A DNA stretch of 64,000 nucleotides from CAYUVH01 sp964448135 (GTDB lineage Bacteria > Verrucomicrobiota > Verrucomicrobiia > Limisphaerales > UBA8199). The notes below the pieces were generated by a model, which ran no database searches, was not told where the DNA came from, and was given only the letters and a program-made list of their open reading frames with translations. Position numbers and translations under genes: made by a program. Location: the NCBI GenBank assembly GCA_964448135.1, contig CAYUVH010000063.1:62001-126000 (forward strand), read 5' to 3'. Numbering within the stretch: position 1 is the stretch's first letter; each line of letters opens with the position of its first letter. Positions 1 to 10,361 of this stretch are shown one piece after another.

Positions 1-1
1 G

Positions 2-709
2 TTGAAGAAGGAGGGGCTGGTGAAGCACCTGGCGATTTCGCAGCATCATTACAACAACATCCAGGGGGACATGGCGTGGGAGATCCTGGATTATCTGATG
101 GATCATTCGCCCTACGAGGCGGCGCAGTTTTTCTATACCTACGGCGACAAGAAGGAGGTGCAGCAGGTGGTGGAGCTGGCGGGGAAGAAGGATTTCGGAA
201 CGATCGCGATGAAGACGATGGGCGGCGTGGGCCGGGCGTCGCATGATGAGAAGTTCCAGAAGCTGCTGGAGGACCCGAAATACAAGGGGAGCACGCCGGC
301 GTCGGCGATGGTGAAGTGGCTGATGTCGAACCCGAGCCTGACGGCGACGGTGATCGCGACGAAGAGTTTCAGCCAGTTGCAGGAAAACCTGGGCTCGGCG
401 ACGCAGATGGCGATGGGTCCGCGCGAGAAGCAGGCGCTGGGTTTGCTGGCGGCCTACAACAAGGGAATGACCTGCCTGCTGTGCTCACAATGCGTGTCGC
501 ATTGTCCGGAGCACATCGGCATCGCGGATATCATGAGGTATGAGCGGTACGCGCTGGATTACAAGGAAATGCATCGCGCGCAGGCGGAGTATCGGGCGCT
601 AACGAAGAATGGGACGTCGTGCGCGGGCTGCGGCGATTGTCTGACGGCGTGCGATCAGGAGATTGATATTGTGGCGAAGCTCAAAGAAGTACATCGGCTG
701 CTCGGCTAG
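2..709 (+). CDS. Aldo/keto reductase with C-terminal 2x[4Fe-4S] ferredoxin domain (5' truncated by window edge)
   Basis: This is the C-terminal 235 residues of an aldo/keto reductase. The reading frame is open to the left edge, so the N-terminal part of the TIM barrel is missing. Visible residues cover the last barrel strands (TIAMKTMGG, TATVIATKS) followed by two ferredoxin motifs, CLLCSQCVSHC (visible Cys 158, 161, 164, 168) and CAGCGDCLTAC (Cys 207, 210, 213, 217). Each has the C-x2-C-x2-C-x3-C spacing of a [4Fe-4S] site. Family knowledge: such fusions probably pass electrons between NAD(P)H and ferredoxin-type carriers; the substrate is unknown. It ends 460 bp from, and convergent with, a minus-strand redox operon that holds a second aldo/keto reductase, so a shared role is plausible. 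Confidence 0.9.
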   Translation: MKKEGLVKHLAISQHHYNNIQGDMAWEILDYLMDHSPYEAAQFFYTYGDKKEVQQVVELAGKKDFGTIAMKTMGGVGRASHDEKFQKLLEDPKYKGSTPASAMVKWLMSNPSLTATVIATKSFSQLQENLGSATQMAMGPREKQALGLLAAYNKGMTCLLCSQCVSHCPEHIGIADIMRYERYALDYKEMHRAQAEYRALTKNGTSCAGCGDCLTACDQEIDIVAKLKEVHRLLG

Positions 710-725
710 GAGCCGGGCTGCCGAA

Positions 726-779
726 AGCTCCAAGCACCAAGTACCAAGAACCAGGGAAGCTCCACGCTCCAAAGTTCAA
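726..779 (+). repeat. CCAAG-word degenerate repeat tract
   Basis: Tandem degenerate words of the type AGCTCCAAG, CACCAAG and TACCAAG begin about 17 bases after the aldo/keto reductase stop. Similar tracts follow the stop codons of the C39-like gene (20161-20223) and, on the minus strand, the YgjP-like gene (11782-11878). In all three cases the CCAAG strand is the coding strand of the preceding gene. Confidence 0.75.
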
Positions 780-811
780 TTCGCTGTGCTTACGCAGGGT
801 GGGATTTCTTC

Positions 812-996
812 GTCCCGGAGGGATAGTCGAGAATAGCCCAACGATTCATCGTTGGATAAATCGCGATACGTGTCATTCAAGTCCCGAAGGGACGGCTGAA
901 ACGAGTTGGTCTAGCCGTCCCTTCGGGACTTGGACTTTGCTGATCGCAAACCCAACGATGAATCGTTGGGCTATTTTCAATAATCCCTCCGGGATG
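812..996. repeat. Long nested palindrome (REP/MITE-like element)
   Basis: Outer arms at about 812-854 and 952-995 are near-perfect inverse copies; both contain CCAACGAT-type arms that are themselves palindromic around the word ATTCAT. An inner exact 19-bp inverted pair lies at 879-897 and 913-931 (AAGTCCCGAAGGGACGGCT and its complement) with a 15-base loop, and its arms also contain the small palindrome TCCCGAAGGGA. The whole element could fold into one long imperfect hairpin or a cruciform. It carries no gene. It sits between the convergent aldo/keto reductase and zinc-ribbon genes, so it may also act as a bidirectional terminator. Its spread in the genome cannot be judged from this window. 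Confidence 0.85.
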
Positions 997-1169
997 CAGG
1001 CCAACAGGATCCTGCGCTCATTTGTAACGACCATGGGCGGAGGGTAACGGTGTGACGAATGAAATAACGGTATGGGTGGGACGATGGCGATTCGAGGTCG
1101 CTGTGCCAACCGGACGAAAAAGCGGCAGAGGGCTGCCGCACTCCAAAACCTGGCGGATGTTGAATGGGC

Positions 1170-1433
1170 TTAGGCGGGGGGAGCAGTCGCTGGCTTGGCT
1201 GCGGGCTGCGGAGTGGTGACCGGAGCGGCCGGTGGCGTGAGCCGCTTGACCTGGCGTTCGAGGGTGGAGATGCGGGCGGCGAGGCGCTCGGCGACCAGGC
1301 GTAAGTGCGCAGGGAGGTGAACGCAATCCTCACAGTGGTGACGCGTGGCGTCGCTGCCTTTGACGGGATAATCGAACTGTTTGCCGCAGGCGCGGCAGGT
1401 GCGGGGTCGTTTTCCGGAGGTGATTTTTTCCAC
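1170..1433 (-). CDS. Small zinc-ribbon protein with C-terminal coiled coil
   Basis: An 87-residue product is predicted from a GTG start; the same frame runs further upstream but that part is encoded by a repeat hairpin and low-complexity sequence. The N-terminal half has paired Cys motifs, CRAC...HHCEDC (C-x2-C then C-x2-C about 20 residues later), as in a zinc ribbon. A helical stretch rich in Arg, Leu and Glu (RLAARISTLERQVKRL) looks like a short coiled coil, followed by a Pro/Ala tail. It lies 178 bp downstream of the polyferredoxin gene on the same strand. No specific family was recognised. A nucleic-acid or protein-binding role is only an inference, and the start codon is uncertain because no clear ribosome-binding site was seen. 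Confidence 0.55.
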   Translation of the reverse strand: MEKITSGKRPRTCRACGKQFDYPVKGSDATRHHCEDCVHLPAHLRLVAERLAARISTLERQVKRLTPPAAPVTTPQPAAKPATAPPA

Positions 1434-1471
1434 GGGTGGGAAGCGGAAGGTTAATTGGGGGAAGGAAGGCC

Positions 1472-1511
1472 CGCCCTCACCCCTGCCCTCTCCCCCTGGA
1501 GAGGGAGGGCG
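1472..1511. repeat. Palindromic intergenic repeat (CCTCTCC/GGAGAGG hairpin)
   Basis: A strong hairpin is formed by CCTCTCC (1487-1493) and GGAGAGG (1498-1504) with a 4-base loop, with an outer CGCCCTC/GAGGGCG pair. It lies between the polyferredoxin and zinc-ribbon genes. This resembles the GGTGAGGG/CCCTCTCC hairpins that recur in many bacterial intergenic regions; only one copy is visible here. Confidence 0.65.
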
Positions 1512-1611
1512 TTTGGACGGCATGAGTCCAGGAGAGCGAATGGTGAAATTGACCACCGCGGGGAGTCGGAAGGAATGAGCCTCGTCACCTCGGCTGCTAC
1601 AGGAGGAGTCA

Positions 1612-3183
1612 TCAGCGCTGGCGTTTCTCGAGGTCGCGCAGGGCGCTGGTATCGCCGCCATCCATCAGCAGCCGGCGATCGCGCGAGCGGGTCTCGCCAA
1701 TGGCCGTCACGCGGATGGCGGCCTCGTCGGTGACGGGGCATTCGTGCTCGCAGATGCCACAGCCGATGCACAGGGCAGGGTCCACATAGGGGCGGCGTAG
1801 GGTGATCTGCTTGCCGTCGCGCTTGGTGATGGTGACTTCGCGTGAATAAATGGCCTTGGGTGAAACCGGACACACTTCCTCGCACACCACGCACGGCGTC
1901 TCCATGCTCCAGGGGAGACAGCGTCCGTGATCGTAGAAGGCGGTGCCGAGGCGGATCGGGCCTTCGTTCACGAAGGGGCCGACGCCGGTTTTTTCCTCGA
2001 TCGTAATGCGCTGAATGGCGCCGGTCGGGCAGACCTGGCTGCACATCGTGCAGTTCAGCTCGCAATAGCCGAGCTTCATGTTGAGGATCGGCGTCCAGAT
2101 GCCTTCGATGCCCGATTCCAAAAACGCCGGCTGCAGCACATTCGTCGGGCAGGCGCGGATGCATTGGTCGCATTTGATGCAGCGGTCGAGGAACTGCTTT
2201 TCCTCCACCGAACCCGGCGGACGGATCACCTTCTTGTTGTAATCGCGATCGGAAGCGCCGGACGCGCGGCCGAAGGCGAAAAATCCCGCACCGACCAGGG
2301 TGCCCAGGAACGCGCGCTTGGCCGTAACCGCCGGCTTGGTGATCTCGTGCTGGATCTGCGGGACAAACTTGAACGACAGGGCGTCTTCGGGGCAGTCCTC
2401 GATGCAGTTGAAGCAGACAAAGCATTCGCTCTTGCGCAATTGCGTGTGCGGATCGGAAGCGCCTTCGCAGTTTTTCAGGCAGAGATCGCAATCCACGCAT
2501 TTGTCCGGGTTGCGGTCAATGCGCCACAGCGCCACCGAGGACAAGGCGCCGAGGAAAGCGCCGAGCGGACACAGCACGCGGCAGAAGAACCGCGGGATCA
2601 CCGCGTTCATCCCGATGAGAAAAACCAGAAATCCGCCGATGAGCCAGGCACCGGCGTGATAATACTGGCGCACATAGATGCTGCCGGGATCCACCTGGTT
2701 CACCGCCGGCAGGATGGCCGTCGTCACCGAACGATGGAACAAACAGATCGGGTCCAGCAGGCCGATTTGCAGGCTGCCAAAAATCGCCGCCACGATCATC
2801 GCGATGAGGATGACGTATTTGACCTGGTAAATGCTGCGGTAGCGGTTGGATTCGATCCGGACCTTTTCGTCCGCCCGGCCCTTGCCGAACAGCCAGCCGA
2901 TGAAATGGTGCGCGATGCCGTAGGGACACATCCAGTTGCAGAAAATGCGGCCAAGCAGCAGCGTCGGAATGATCAACACCAGGCTCCAGAGCAGCCCCTT
3001 GTAAATCGTGTGCGTGGTGATCGCCGTGGCGACGGCCACCAGCGGATCCATCTCCAGGAACAGCGAGGCCGGATAGCCTTTGAGATAACGGAGGTCGGTG
3101 ACGATGCAGAAGAACGTGAACAGGCTGAAGAAGAATACCTGCGAAACGCGCCGCGCGTTGCGGATGGTGAGAAGGCGCTTCAT
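1612..3183 (-). CDS. NapH-NapG-like membrane polyferredoxin fusion
   Basis: This 523-residue membrane iron-sulfur protein joins two modules. Residues 1-280 resemble NapH/NosR/RdxA-type quinol-linked proteins: several transmembrane helices (about 15-35, 65-80, 122-142, 178-195), two CxxxCP loops (FCNWMCPYG at 81, FCRVLCPLG at 200) and two ferredoxin sites (CVDCDLCLKNC at 229, CFVCFNCIEDC at 254). Residues 285-523 begin with a hydrophobic KRAFLGTLVG segment and carry ferredoxin motifs near 335, 374, 431 and 472, like NapG/MauM. The likely role is electron transfer from the quinone pool to a periplasmic partner. No nitrate reductase is present; its neighbours are Tat-exported aldo/keto reductase and DUF362 proteins, so it probably serves them. 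Family recognition is strong; the physiological partner is inferred. Confidence 0.88.
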   Translation of the reverse strand: MKRLLTIRNARRVSQVFFFSLFTFFCIVTDLRYLKGYPASLFLEMDPLVAVATAITTHTIYKGLLWSLVLIIPTLLLGRIFCNWMCPYGIAHHFIGWLFGKGRADEKVRIESNRYRSIYQVKYVILIAMIVAAIFGSLQIGLLDPICLFHRSVTTAILPAVNQVDPGSIYVRQYYHAGAWLIGGFLVFLIGMNAVIPRFFCRVLCPLGAFLGALSSVALWRIDRNPDKCVDCDLCLKNCEGASDPHTQLRKSECFVCFNCIEDCPEDALSFKFVPQIQHEITKPAVTAKRAFLGTLVGAGFFAFGRASGASDRDYNKKVIRPPGSVEEKQFLDRCIKCDQCIRACPTNVLQPAFLESGIEGIWTPILNMKLGYCELNCTMCSQVCPTGAIQRITIEEKTGVGPFVNEGPIRLGTAFYDHGRCLPWSMETPCVVCEEVCPVSPKAIYSREVTITKRDGKQITLRRPYVDPALCIGCGICEHECPVTDEAAIRVTAIGETRSRDRRLLMDGGDTSALRDLEKRQR

Positions 3184-3220
3184 CCGGCCTGGACCTGGAG
3201 AGGTTGAAGGTTGGAGCGCT

Positions 3221-4237
3221 TCATCCGGCCTGGACTTCCTTATGAAACACGTCCTTCCAATTCTTATTGCCCAGGCCGCGATCGTGCGCCTTGTGAATGT
3301 AAGTCAGCTCGGCCAGATCGCGCTCCATCAAATGCGTGTAGCCGTAACTGTCCACCGCCACCATGTCTGTGCCGGCAACCACCGTGCCCATCGGTTTGAC
3401 ATCGGAAAGACGCCCGCCAGTGGGGCCGTTGCGCATCAGCACGTTCATGCCGTCCAGGATGACCAGCGTGGGTTTCATCATCAGCGCGAAATCGGACACG
3501 ATGCTGTGGATGTGCTGATGGAATTGATTTCGTCGCCCGCCCAGCAGACCGTACCAATTCTTCATCGTCATCGAGGCATGGCAAAGATTGTGGTCCTTGC
3601 ACGGCGCGAGACCGATGACCTTCGTCGCCCGATGGAAAGGTTTGTTGAAGAAGGTCCAGTTGCGCAGGACTTCGCCGTCCATCTGCAGTGGGGAAAACGA
3701 ATTCGATTCCGGATACAACAATTCCAGATCCAGTTCACCCGCCACGGCGCTCAGCCCGCTCTTCAGGAAGCAGCCAGTCGGAGAATTGATGGGATTGTCC
3801 GCAATAATGATCTTGGAAGCGCCAGCTTCGCGCACGAGCTTGGCCACCGCGCGCAACGCATCGGGATGCGTGGTGGCGGCGAGCGCCGCGGGACGGTCGA
3901 AGGCGACGTTGGGCTTGATCATGACCACGTCGCCCTTCTTGATAAAACGTTCCATCCCACCCAACGCGCCCAGCGCCGCGCGAACGGTCTTTTCATGCTC
4001 CGTGCCGTGCGCAATCGCCAGCGACGGCAGCGTCTTGCTCGGCTCCGTTTTGTAATTGGGAAGTGAAAGCCCCTTCTGCTCTTCGAAGCCGGGGACGAAG
4101 TGGTTCGGCTGCCACAGCGCGCGTCCGACGACGACCGAACCGGCGATCAAGCCGGTCGTCGTGCCGGCACGAATCAGGAATTCGCGGCGACTGACGCCGC
4201 CGTTCTCGCCCGGCGAATCATCAGATTTCTTTTCCAC
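3221..4237 (-). CDS. DUF362 domain protein with Tat signal
   Basis: A 338-residue protein from a GTG start. A twin-arginine signal (SRREFLIRAG at about 15-24, then a hydrophobic run) predicts export in folded form, as expected for a cofactor-bearing redox protein. The body matches the DUF362 family, with segments such as KKGDVVMIKPNVAFDRP and ASKIIIADNPINSPTGC. DUF362 proteins are often found next to ferredoxins and are of unknown function. It lies 37 bases upstream of the polyferredoxin gene and 15 bases downstream of the DUF6599 gene, so these are almost certainly co-transcribed. No ferredoxin motif is present in this copy, so the neighbouring polyferredoxin may supply electrons. Confidence 0.85.
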   Translation of the reverse strand: MEKKSDDSPGENGGVSRREFLIRAGTTTGLIAGSVVVGRALWQPNHFVPGFEEQKGLSLPNYKTEPSKTLPSLAIAHGTEHEKTVRAALGALGGMERFIKKGDVVMIKPNVAFDRPAALAATTHPDALRAVAKLVREAGASKIIIADNPINSPTGCFLKSGLSAVAGELDLELLYPESNSFSPLQMDGEVLRNWTFFNKPFHRATKVIGLAPCKDHNLCHASMTMKNWYGLLGGRRNQFHQHIHSIVSDFALMMKPTLVILDGMNVLMRNGPTGGRLSDVKPMGTVVAGTDMVAVDSYGYTHLMERDLAELTYIHKAHDRGLGNKNWKDVFHKEVQAG

Positions 4238-4252
4238 AAGAGTAATTCTCGC

Positions 4253-5440
4253 TTACTGCAATTGACCCTGCAAATACTTTTCGACGAACTGCCGGGCCTT
4301 TTCGGCGTCGGCGGCGTCAAAAACCCCGCCCAGTTCCGGCCCTTTTTGATAGATAACCTTCCAGGTGCCGAAAATCTCCACGGTAAAGACCTTGGCCCCC
4401 TGGACTTCCGGCAGCTCCGTAAGCTTGCCGAATTGCTTCGCAAAATCGCGATACGCCGCCCAACCCGCCGCCGCTTCCTCCGGTTTCGTGACCATGATGA
4501 AGAACGGCAGCTTCGCGCTGTTGAAATCGTAAGTGGCTTGGAAGACGTCCTTTAGGAAGGCCTGCCCTTGCGCATTCTCCTGGATGAACTGAATTGTGGA
4601 CGGAATCAGACCGGCGTTGGGCAACCGCTTCCGCGCATCGAGTCCGGCATTGTCCGCGGGCAGCGCTTTGGCGCGTTCCTGCGCGACGGCGGTGGCCAAC
4701 TCCATGGTTTTGGGTTTCGGGTCGGAAGCTATCACCTGCACGTAAGCCGGACCCTGGCGGAAGAAAAGGCCCATTTCGCCGGAATAACCATCCGGCGCGA
4801 AATCCAGCACCTTGCCTTTGGGATCGCGCTCCATCGAAAAGATCCCGAACGCGTTCGCCGGCGAATCCATGCGATACTCATATACGTCCACAAAACTGCC
4901 GCCCCCATCCGCCAACTGAAACGTGCGACAGCGCATCTGCTTGAAACTAAAGTCGAGATACGCCGGAGCGCGCCCATCGATTTTCTCGAACAGATTCTCC
5001 GGCCCGTAAAATTCCGTCGGCCCCATCGGCTTCAATCCGCCGACCACCGTCTCGAGCGGTTCGCCTTTGACCGCCGTCGCTGCGGCGGCGGGTCGCGAGC
5101 CTTCGCTTTCGCCCGATTCCTCATTGCCCGCAGGCTTTGGCGCGGCCGCTTTCGCTGCCGCAGGCAACGCACCCGAACTCAACTCATTCCCGGCATCCGT
5201 GTCGCCTCGGAGAGTCGAAGCCTTGCCTTCGGGCGTGGAGATAGTGGACTTCAGCGCTTCCGTTCGCAGCATATAGCGGCCGGGGTCATAGCGTTTGCCC
5301 TTCCACCAAATCGCCACTCCGACGCCGGCGATCAACAGCAGCACCACGACCGTCGAGACGCGCTCCACGAAGGGAATCTTCGTGCGGACGAACGCCTTGC
5401 GATTTTGCTTGGGCCCGGCCTTGGAAGCGGGTTCCGCCAC
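4253..5440 (-). CDS. DUF6599-like membrane-anchored protein
   Basis: A 395-residue protein from a GTG start three bases after the stop of the upstream aldo/keto reductase gene, so the two are translationally close. A single N-terminal membrane helix (about 24-46, VSTVVVLLLIAGVGVAIWW) follows a basic cytoplasmic tail and precedes an Ala/Glu-rich linker to about residue 135. The C-terminal domain has the YGPENLFEKIDGRAPAYLDF segment typical of DUF6599 proteins, whose function is unknown. The protein is presumably anchored in the inner membrane with the domain outside. It sits between two Tat-exported redox proteins in one operon, so a structural or assembly role is possible but unproven. Confidence 0.75.
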   Translation of the reverse strand: MAEPASKAGPKQNRKAFVRTKIPFVERVSTVVVLLLIAGVGVAIWWKGKRYDPGRYMLRTEALKSTISTPEGKASTLRGDTDAGNELSSGALPAAAKAAAPKPAGNEESGESEGSRPAAAATAVKGEPLETVVGGLKPMGPTEFYGPENLFEKIDGRAPAYLDFSFKQMRCRTFQLADGGGSFVDVYEYRMDSPANAFGIFSMERDPKGKVLDFAPDGYSGEMGLFFRQGPAYVQVIASDPKPKTMELATAVAQERAKALPADNAGLDARKRLPNAGLIPSTIQFIQENAQGQAFLKDVFQATYDFNSAKLPFFIMVTKPEEAAAGWAAYRDFAKQFGKLTELPEVQGAKVFTVEIFGTWKVIYQKGPELGGVFDAADAEKARQFVEKYLQGQLQ

Positions 5441-5443
5441 GGG

Positions 5444-6715
5444 CTACGCGAAATACGATTCCGCCCGCCGGACGATTTCCGGATAATCGGTCTTGAAATG
5501 GCACGCATCGCGCAGGGCCGCCAGATCCATTCCCGACGCATCGCGATGCTCCCCCGCGAGGCCCTGGTACATCGCGCGCGCGTTTTCGTTGCCGTCCTGT
5601 TCGTAATACATCAACGCCCGCGCGATGTCGTTGAACGCAAAATCGCTCGCCGCACCCGCCTGCTCGCACGCCGGACACCCGGGACACATCGTGCGCCGAT
5701 TTCCCGCCATGATCGTGTCCCGCAGCAATTGCAGGTGGCTCATCTTCACCGGCGTCTTGTAACTCCGCGCGGCGGACACACTCGTCTGGATGTTGTCGAA
5801 ATTCTGCATCCGATTGCACACCGCCGTGATGCGCGGATCGCTCCAGCAGGCGTGCAACAGCGCCTGGTGCGTCGTGAGCCCCAGCTTGTCGAATTCCGGC
5901 AGCCGCTTCGGCGCGTCCGACGCGCTGCGCAACGTCTTCATCGCGATGAGGCCGATGCCCGCCTTGTGGCACGCGTCCAGCGCCTTGTCGAACGCGTCGC
6001 CCTTCGTGAAAAACGGCGTGTATTTCACCATGATCGCGTCCACGAAACCGCCCTCCGCCGCGGCGTTCATATACTCCACGATCTGGCTGTCGTGGCACGA
6101 AAATCCGACCAGCTTGCATTTGCCCGAGCTCTTCAATTTCTCCGCGACCTTCTTGAACTCATCGCTCTTCGGCCAGCTCAACGAAGCGTCGCCGTATTCG
6201 CGCGCATTGATGCCGTGAATGAAATACAGATCGAGGTAGCTCGTCTTGCAGCGCTCGAGCCGCACATCGATCAGCTCCAGCAACTGCTCCGGCCCCTGCC
6301 GGGGATGATCCTTGGACACCAAAAACAAATCCTTCCGGCGCTCAGGATACTTCGTGAGGAACTCCGCCATCTTCAATTCGTCGTTGCCGTTCCCGTACGA
6401 GCTCGCCGTGTCGAAGTACCGGATCCCCTGCGTCCACCCAAAATCAAGATGCTGCAAGCTGTAAGCCGCCAGGTCGCCGCCCAAACTGAGCTGGCTCACC
6501 TCCGGACCGTTGCGACCCAACTTGCGCGTCGGGATGGGTTTCGCGGGCGGTGTTGCGGCTGGTGCTGCCGCGGGAGCGGCCGCCGGCGCTTCCGCCGCGG
6601 ACGCTGAAATTTCGCTGACCAGTGCCGGCACCAAAGCCGCCCCGACCGGCGCGGCGATGGCGTTGCGGAGAAAACCCCGGCGATTGACGGATGATTTGGA
6701 ATGGTTCGGTTTCAT
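5444..6715 (-). CDS. Tat-exported aldo/keto reductase with C-terminal Cys cluster
   Basis: A 423-residue aldo/keto reductase and first gene of the minus-strand redox operon. The N-terminus is a Tat-type signal (SSVNRRGFLRNAIAAPVG) followed by an Ala/Pro-rich linker to about residue 60. The barrel starts at RKLGRNGPEVSQLSLGGD, with DTASSYGNG (catalytic Asp region), YFIHGIN and IAMKTLRS. Near the end CPGCPACEQ gives three Cys spaced C-x2-C-x2-C, and a fourth may be the Cys in DACHFKTDYP. This is a reduced form of the ferredoxin tail seen in the aldo/keto reductase at the left edge. An exported aldo/keto reductase cannot use cytoplasmic NAD(P)H freely, so electrons may come from the polyferredoxin; this is inference. 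Confidence 0.9.
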   Translation of the reverse strand: MKPNHSKSSVNRRGFLRNAIAAPVGAALVPALVSEISASAAEAPAAAPAAAPAATPPAKPIPTRKLGRNGPEVSQLSLGGDLAAYSLQHLDFGWTQGIRYFDTASSYGNGNDELKMAEFLTKYPERRKDLFLVSKDHPRQGPEQLLELIDVRLERCKTSYLDLYFIHGINAREYGDASLSWPKSDEFKKVAEKLKSSGKCKLVGFSCHDSQIVEYMNAAAEGGFVDAIMVKYTPFFTKGDAFDKALDACHKAGIGLIAMKTLRSASDAPKRLPEFDKLGLTTHQALLHACWSDPRITAVCNRMQNFDNIQTSVSAARSYKTPVKMSHLQLLRDTIMAGNRRTMCPGCPACEQAGAASDFAFNDIARALMYYEQDGNENARAMYQGLAGEHRDASGMDLAALRDACHFKTDYPEIVRRAESYFA

Positions 6716-6930
6716 TTGGAGCGGCGCAAGTTTCAGCAGGTTTCGGGGTTAAAACTCAATCGAGGGGAGGCGACCGACGCCAGGTGAAGAGACAACGCGG
6801 ACCTCAGGCATTCTTGAGACAAAGAATGAGCATCGCGCTGGATCATGACGACACGAGTCAGCACAAGCTACCGAACCCCGTCCAGTTGTCAAATCGGGTA
6901 AATCAGCCGGGCCCGCCGGACGTATGCATA

Positions 6931-6978
6931 TAAAAGCGAAGCGCCCGCCAGCCTCATTATTACGAGGCTGGCAGGCGC
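6931..6978 (-). terminator. Rho-independent terminator of katG
   Basis: A GC-rich stem of about 15 bp (6941-6955 with 6964-6978, GCGCCCGCCAGCCTC and GAGGCTGGCAGGCGC, one mismatch) has an 8-base loop. On the minus strand it is followed by TTCGCTTTTA. It lies 25 bases past the katG stop codon. Confidence 0.85.
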
Positions 6979-7002
6979 GTTCGTTTGAAACATTTCCAAC
7001 CG

Positions 7003-9180
<2,178 letters not shown>

Positions 9181-9318
9181 GACTTCGTTTCGTTGCTTGG
9201 TTATTCCCCCACCGCCGCGGGCAAAACATTTGCCCGGGCCGGGTGGTGCTTCCGGATCTCGCTGGGTCGCGCGCGTGACCGTTGTTCCCAGTCAACCAGT
9301 ATTCGCACTATTGTTGAA

Positions 9319-9355
9319 ATACTATTTTCCTGTGGTTACGATAGGGGTGGCCTAT
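9319..9355 (+). promoter_or_regulatory. OxyR operator overlapping the oxyR start codon
   Basis: The consensus ATAG-N7-CTAT-N7-ATAG-N7-CTAT is matched at 14 of 16 positions with exact spacing: ATAC (9319), CTGT (9330), ATAG (9341), CTAT (9352). The last block overlaps the oxyR ATG at 9354. The right half-site is perfect. This fits autorepression of oxyR and possible activation of katG from the same spacer. Binding itself is inferred. Confidence 0.8.
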
Positions 9356-10241
9356 GGAACTGCAGCAGCTTCGCTACGTCGTCGCCGTGGCGCGCACGGG
9401 AAACTTCTCGCGCGCCGCCGGGCACTGCCACGTGGCTCAACCCTCCCTCAGCCAGCAAATCCAGAAACTCGAGGACGAACTGGGCGAACGCCTGTTCGAC
9501 CGGCTCAAGCGGGAGGCCCGGCTGACCGCGGCCGGCCAGACGTTCCTGCGGCGCGCCGTGAAAATCCTGGAGGAAGTGGACGCCGCGCGGCGCGAAGCCT
9601 CGGAAACCCAAAACCTCCTGCGCGGCACGCTAGCCCTCGGCGTGCTCCCCACCATCGCACCCTATTTATTGCCTGGCGTGCTGACTGCCTTTTCCCGGGC
9701 CTTTCCCGGCGTCGAAACCATCGTCCACGAGGATACCACCGCCCAATTGCTGCAGCAGGCGCTGGCCTGCGAGATTGACCTGGCGATCGCCAGCCAGCCG
9801 ATCACGGACGCGCGCTTCGAGGTGGGTCAGCTCTTCAGTGAGGAATTGAAACTCGCCCTGCCGCCCCGGCATCCCCTTGCCCGCAAGCGCGCGATCTCCC
9901 CCGCCGATCTCCAAAACGAACAGCTCATCGTGATGAAACCCGGCCATTGCCTCGCCGACCAGGTGCTGGGCTTTTGCGAACGGCGCGATTTTCAGCCGCG
10001 CATCGGTTTTCGCGGCGCCCAACTCGAGACCGTGCAAGCCCTCGTTCGTTCCGGCGTCGGCATTTCGCTCATTCCCGCCATGGCCGCACGGAACCGCCGG
10101 AAGGGTGACCCGGAATACCGCCCGTTAAACCACCCGCGCCCGCAACGTCAAATCGTCACCGTCTGGCTCAAACAACGCCCCCCCGGCCGCGCCGCCCGCG
10201 AATTCTTGAAAATCTTGTCCGCGCAATCACCCTCCCGGTAG
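9354..10241 (+). CDS. oxyR: Hydrogen peroxide-responsive LysR-type regulator OxyR
   Basis: A 295-residue LysR-family regulator, divergent from katG. Residues 1-60 form the winged helix-turn-helix (ELQQLRYVVAVARTGNFSRA, then AQPSLSQQIQKLEDELGERL). The effector domain contains GHCLADQVLGFC, placing Cys199 and Cys208 at the same numbers and spacing as the redox-switch cysteines of E. coli OxyR. The VLPTIAPYLLP and GVGISLIPA segments also match OxyR. Disulfide formation on peroxide exposure should switch it to the activating form. The start codon lies within its own operator and is set by the good N-terminal alignment. Confidence 0.96.
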   Translation: MELQQLRYVVAVARTGNFSRAAGHCHVAQPSLSQQIQKLEDELGERLFDRLKREARLTAAGQTFLRRAVKILEEVDAARREASETQNLLRGTLALGVLPTIAPYLLPGVLTAFSRAFPGVETIVHEDTTAQLLQQALACEIDLAIASQPITDARFEVGQLFSEELKLALPPRHPLARKRAISPADLQNEQLIVMKPGHCLADQVLGFCERRDFQPRIGFRGAQLETVQALVRSGVGISLIPAMAARNRRKGDPEYRPLNHPRPQRQIVTVWLKQRPPGRAAREFLKILSAQSPSR

Positions 10242-10361
10242 ACCAATCGCAGAAACTTCTTTGCGGTCAGCCGCGTGGGGCGGGCGTCCCCGCCAGCCGC
10301 CTTCCGGAAACCGGGTCTGGCATTCAGTTCAAACCTGCCCGTCGGACCTCCCCACTCCCAA

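Noticed and set aside
1451..2500. 349-codon minus-strand open frame
   Set aside because: It overlaps the polyferredoxin in another frame on the same strand; Arg/Pro-rich, no domain.
4568..6607. 679-codon plus-strand open frame
   Set aside because: It lies opposite the DUF6599 and aldo/keto reductase genes, is rich in Arg/His/Leu and has no domain.
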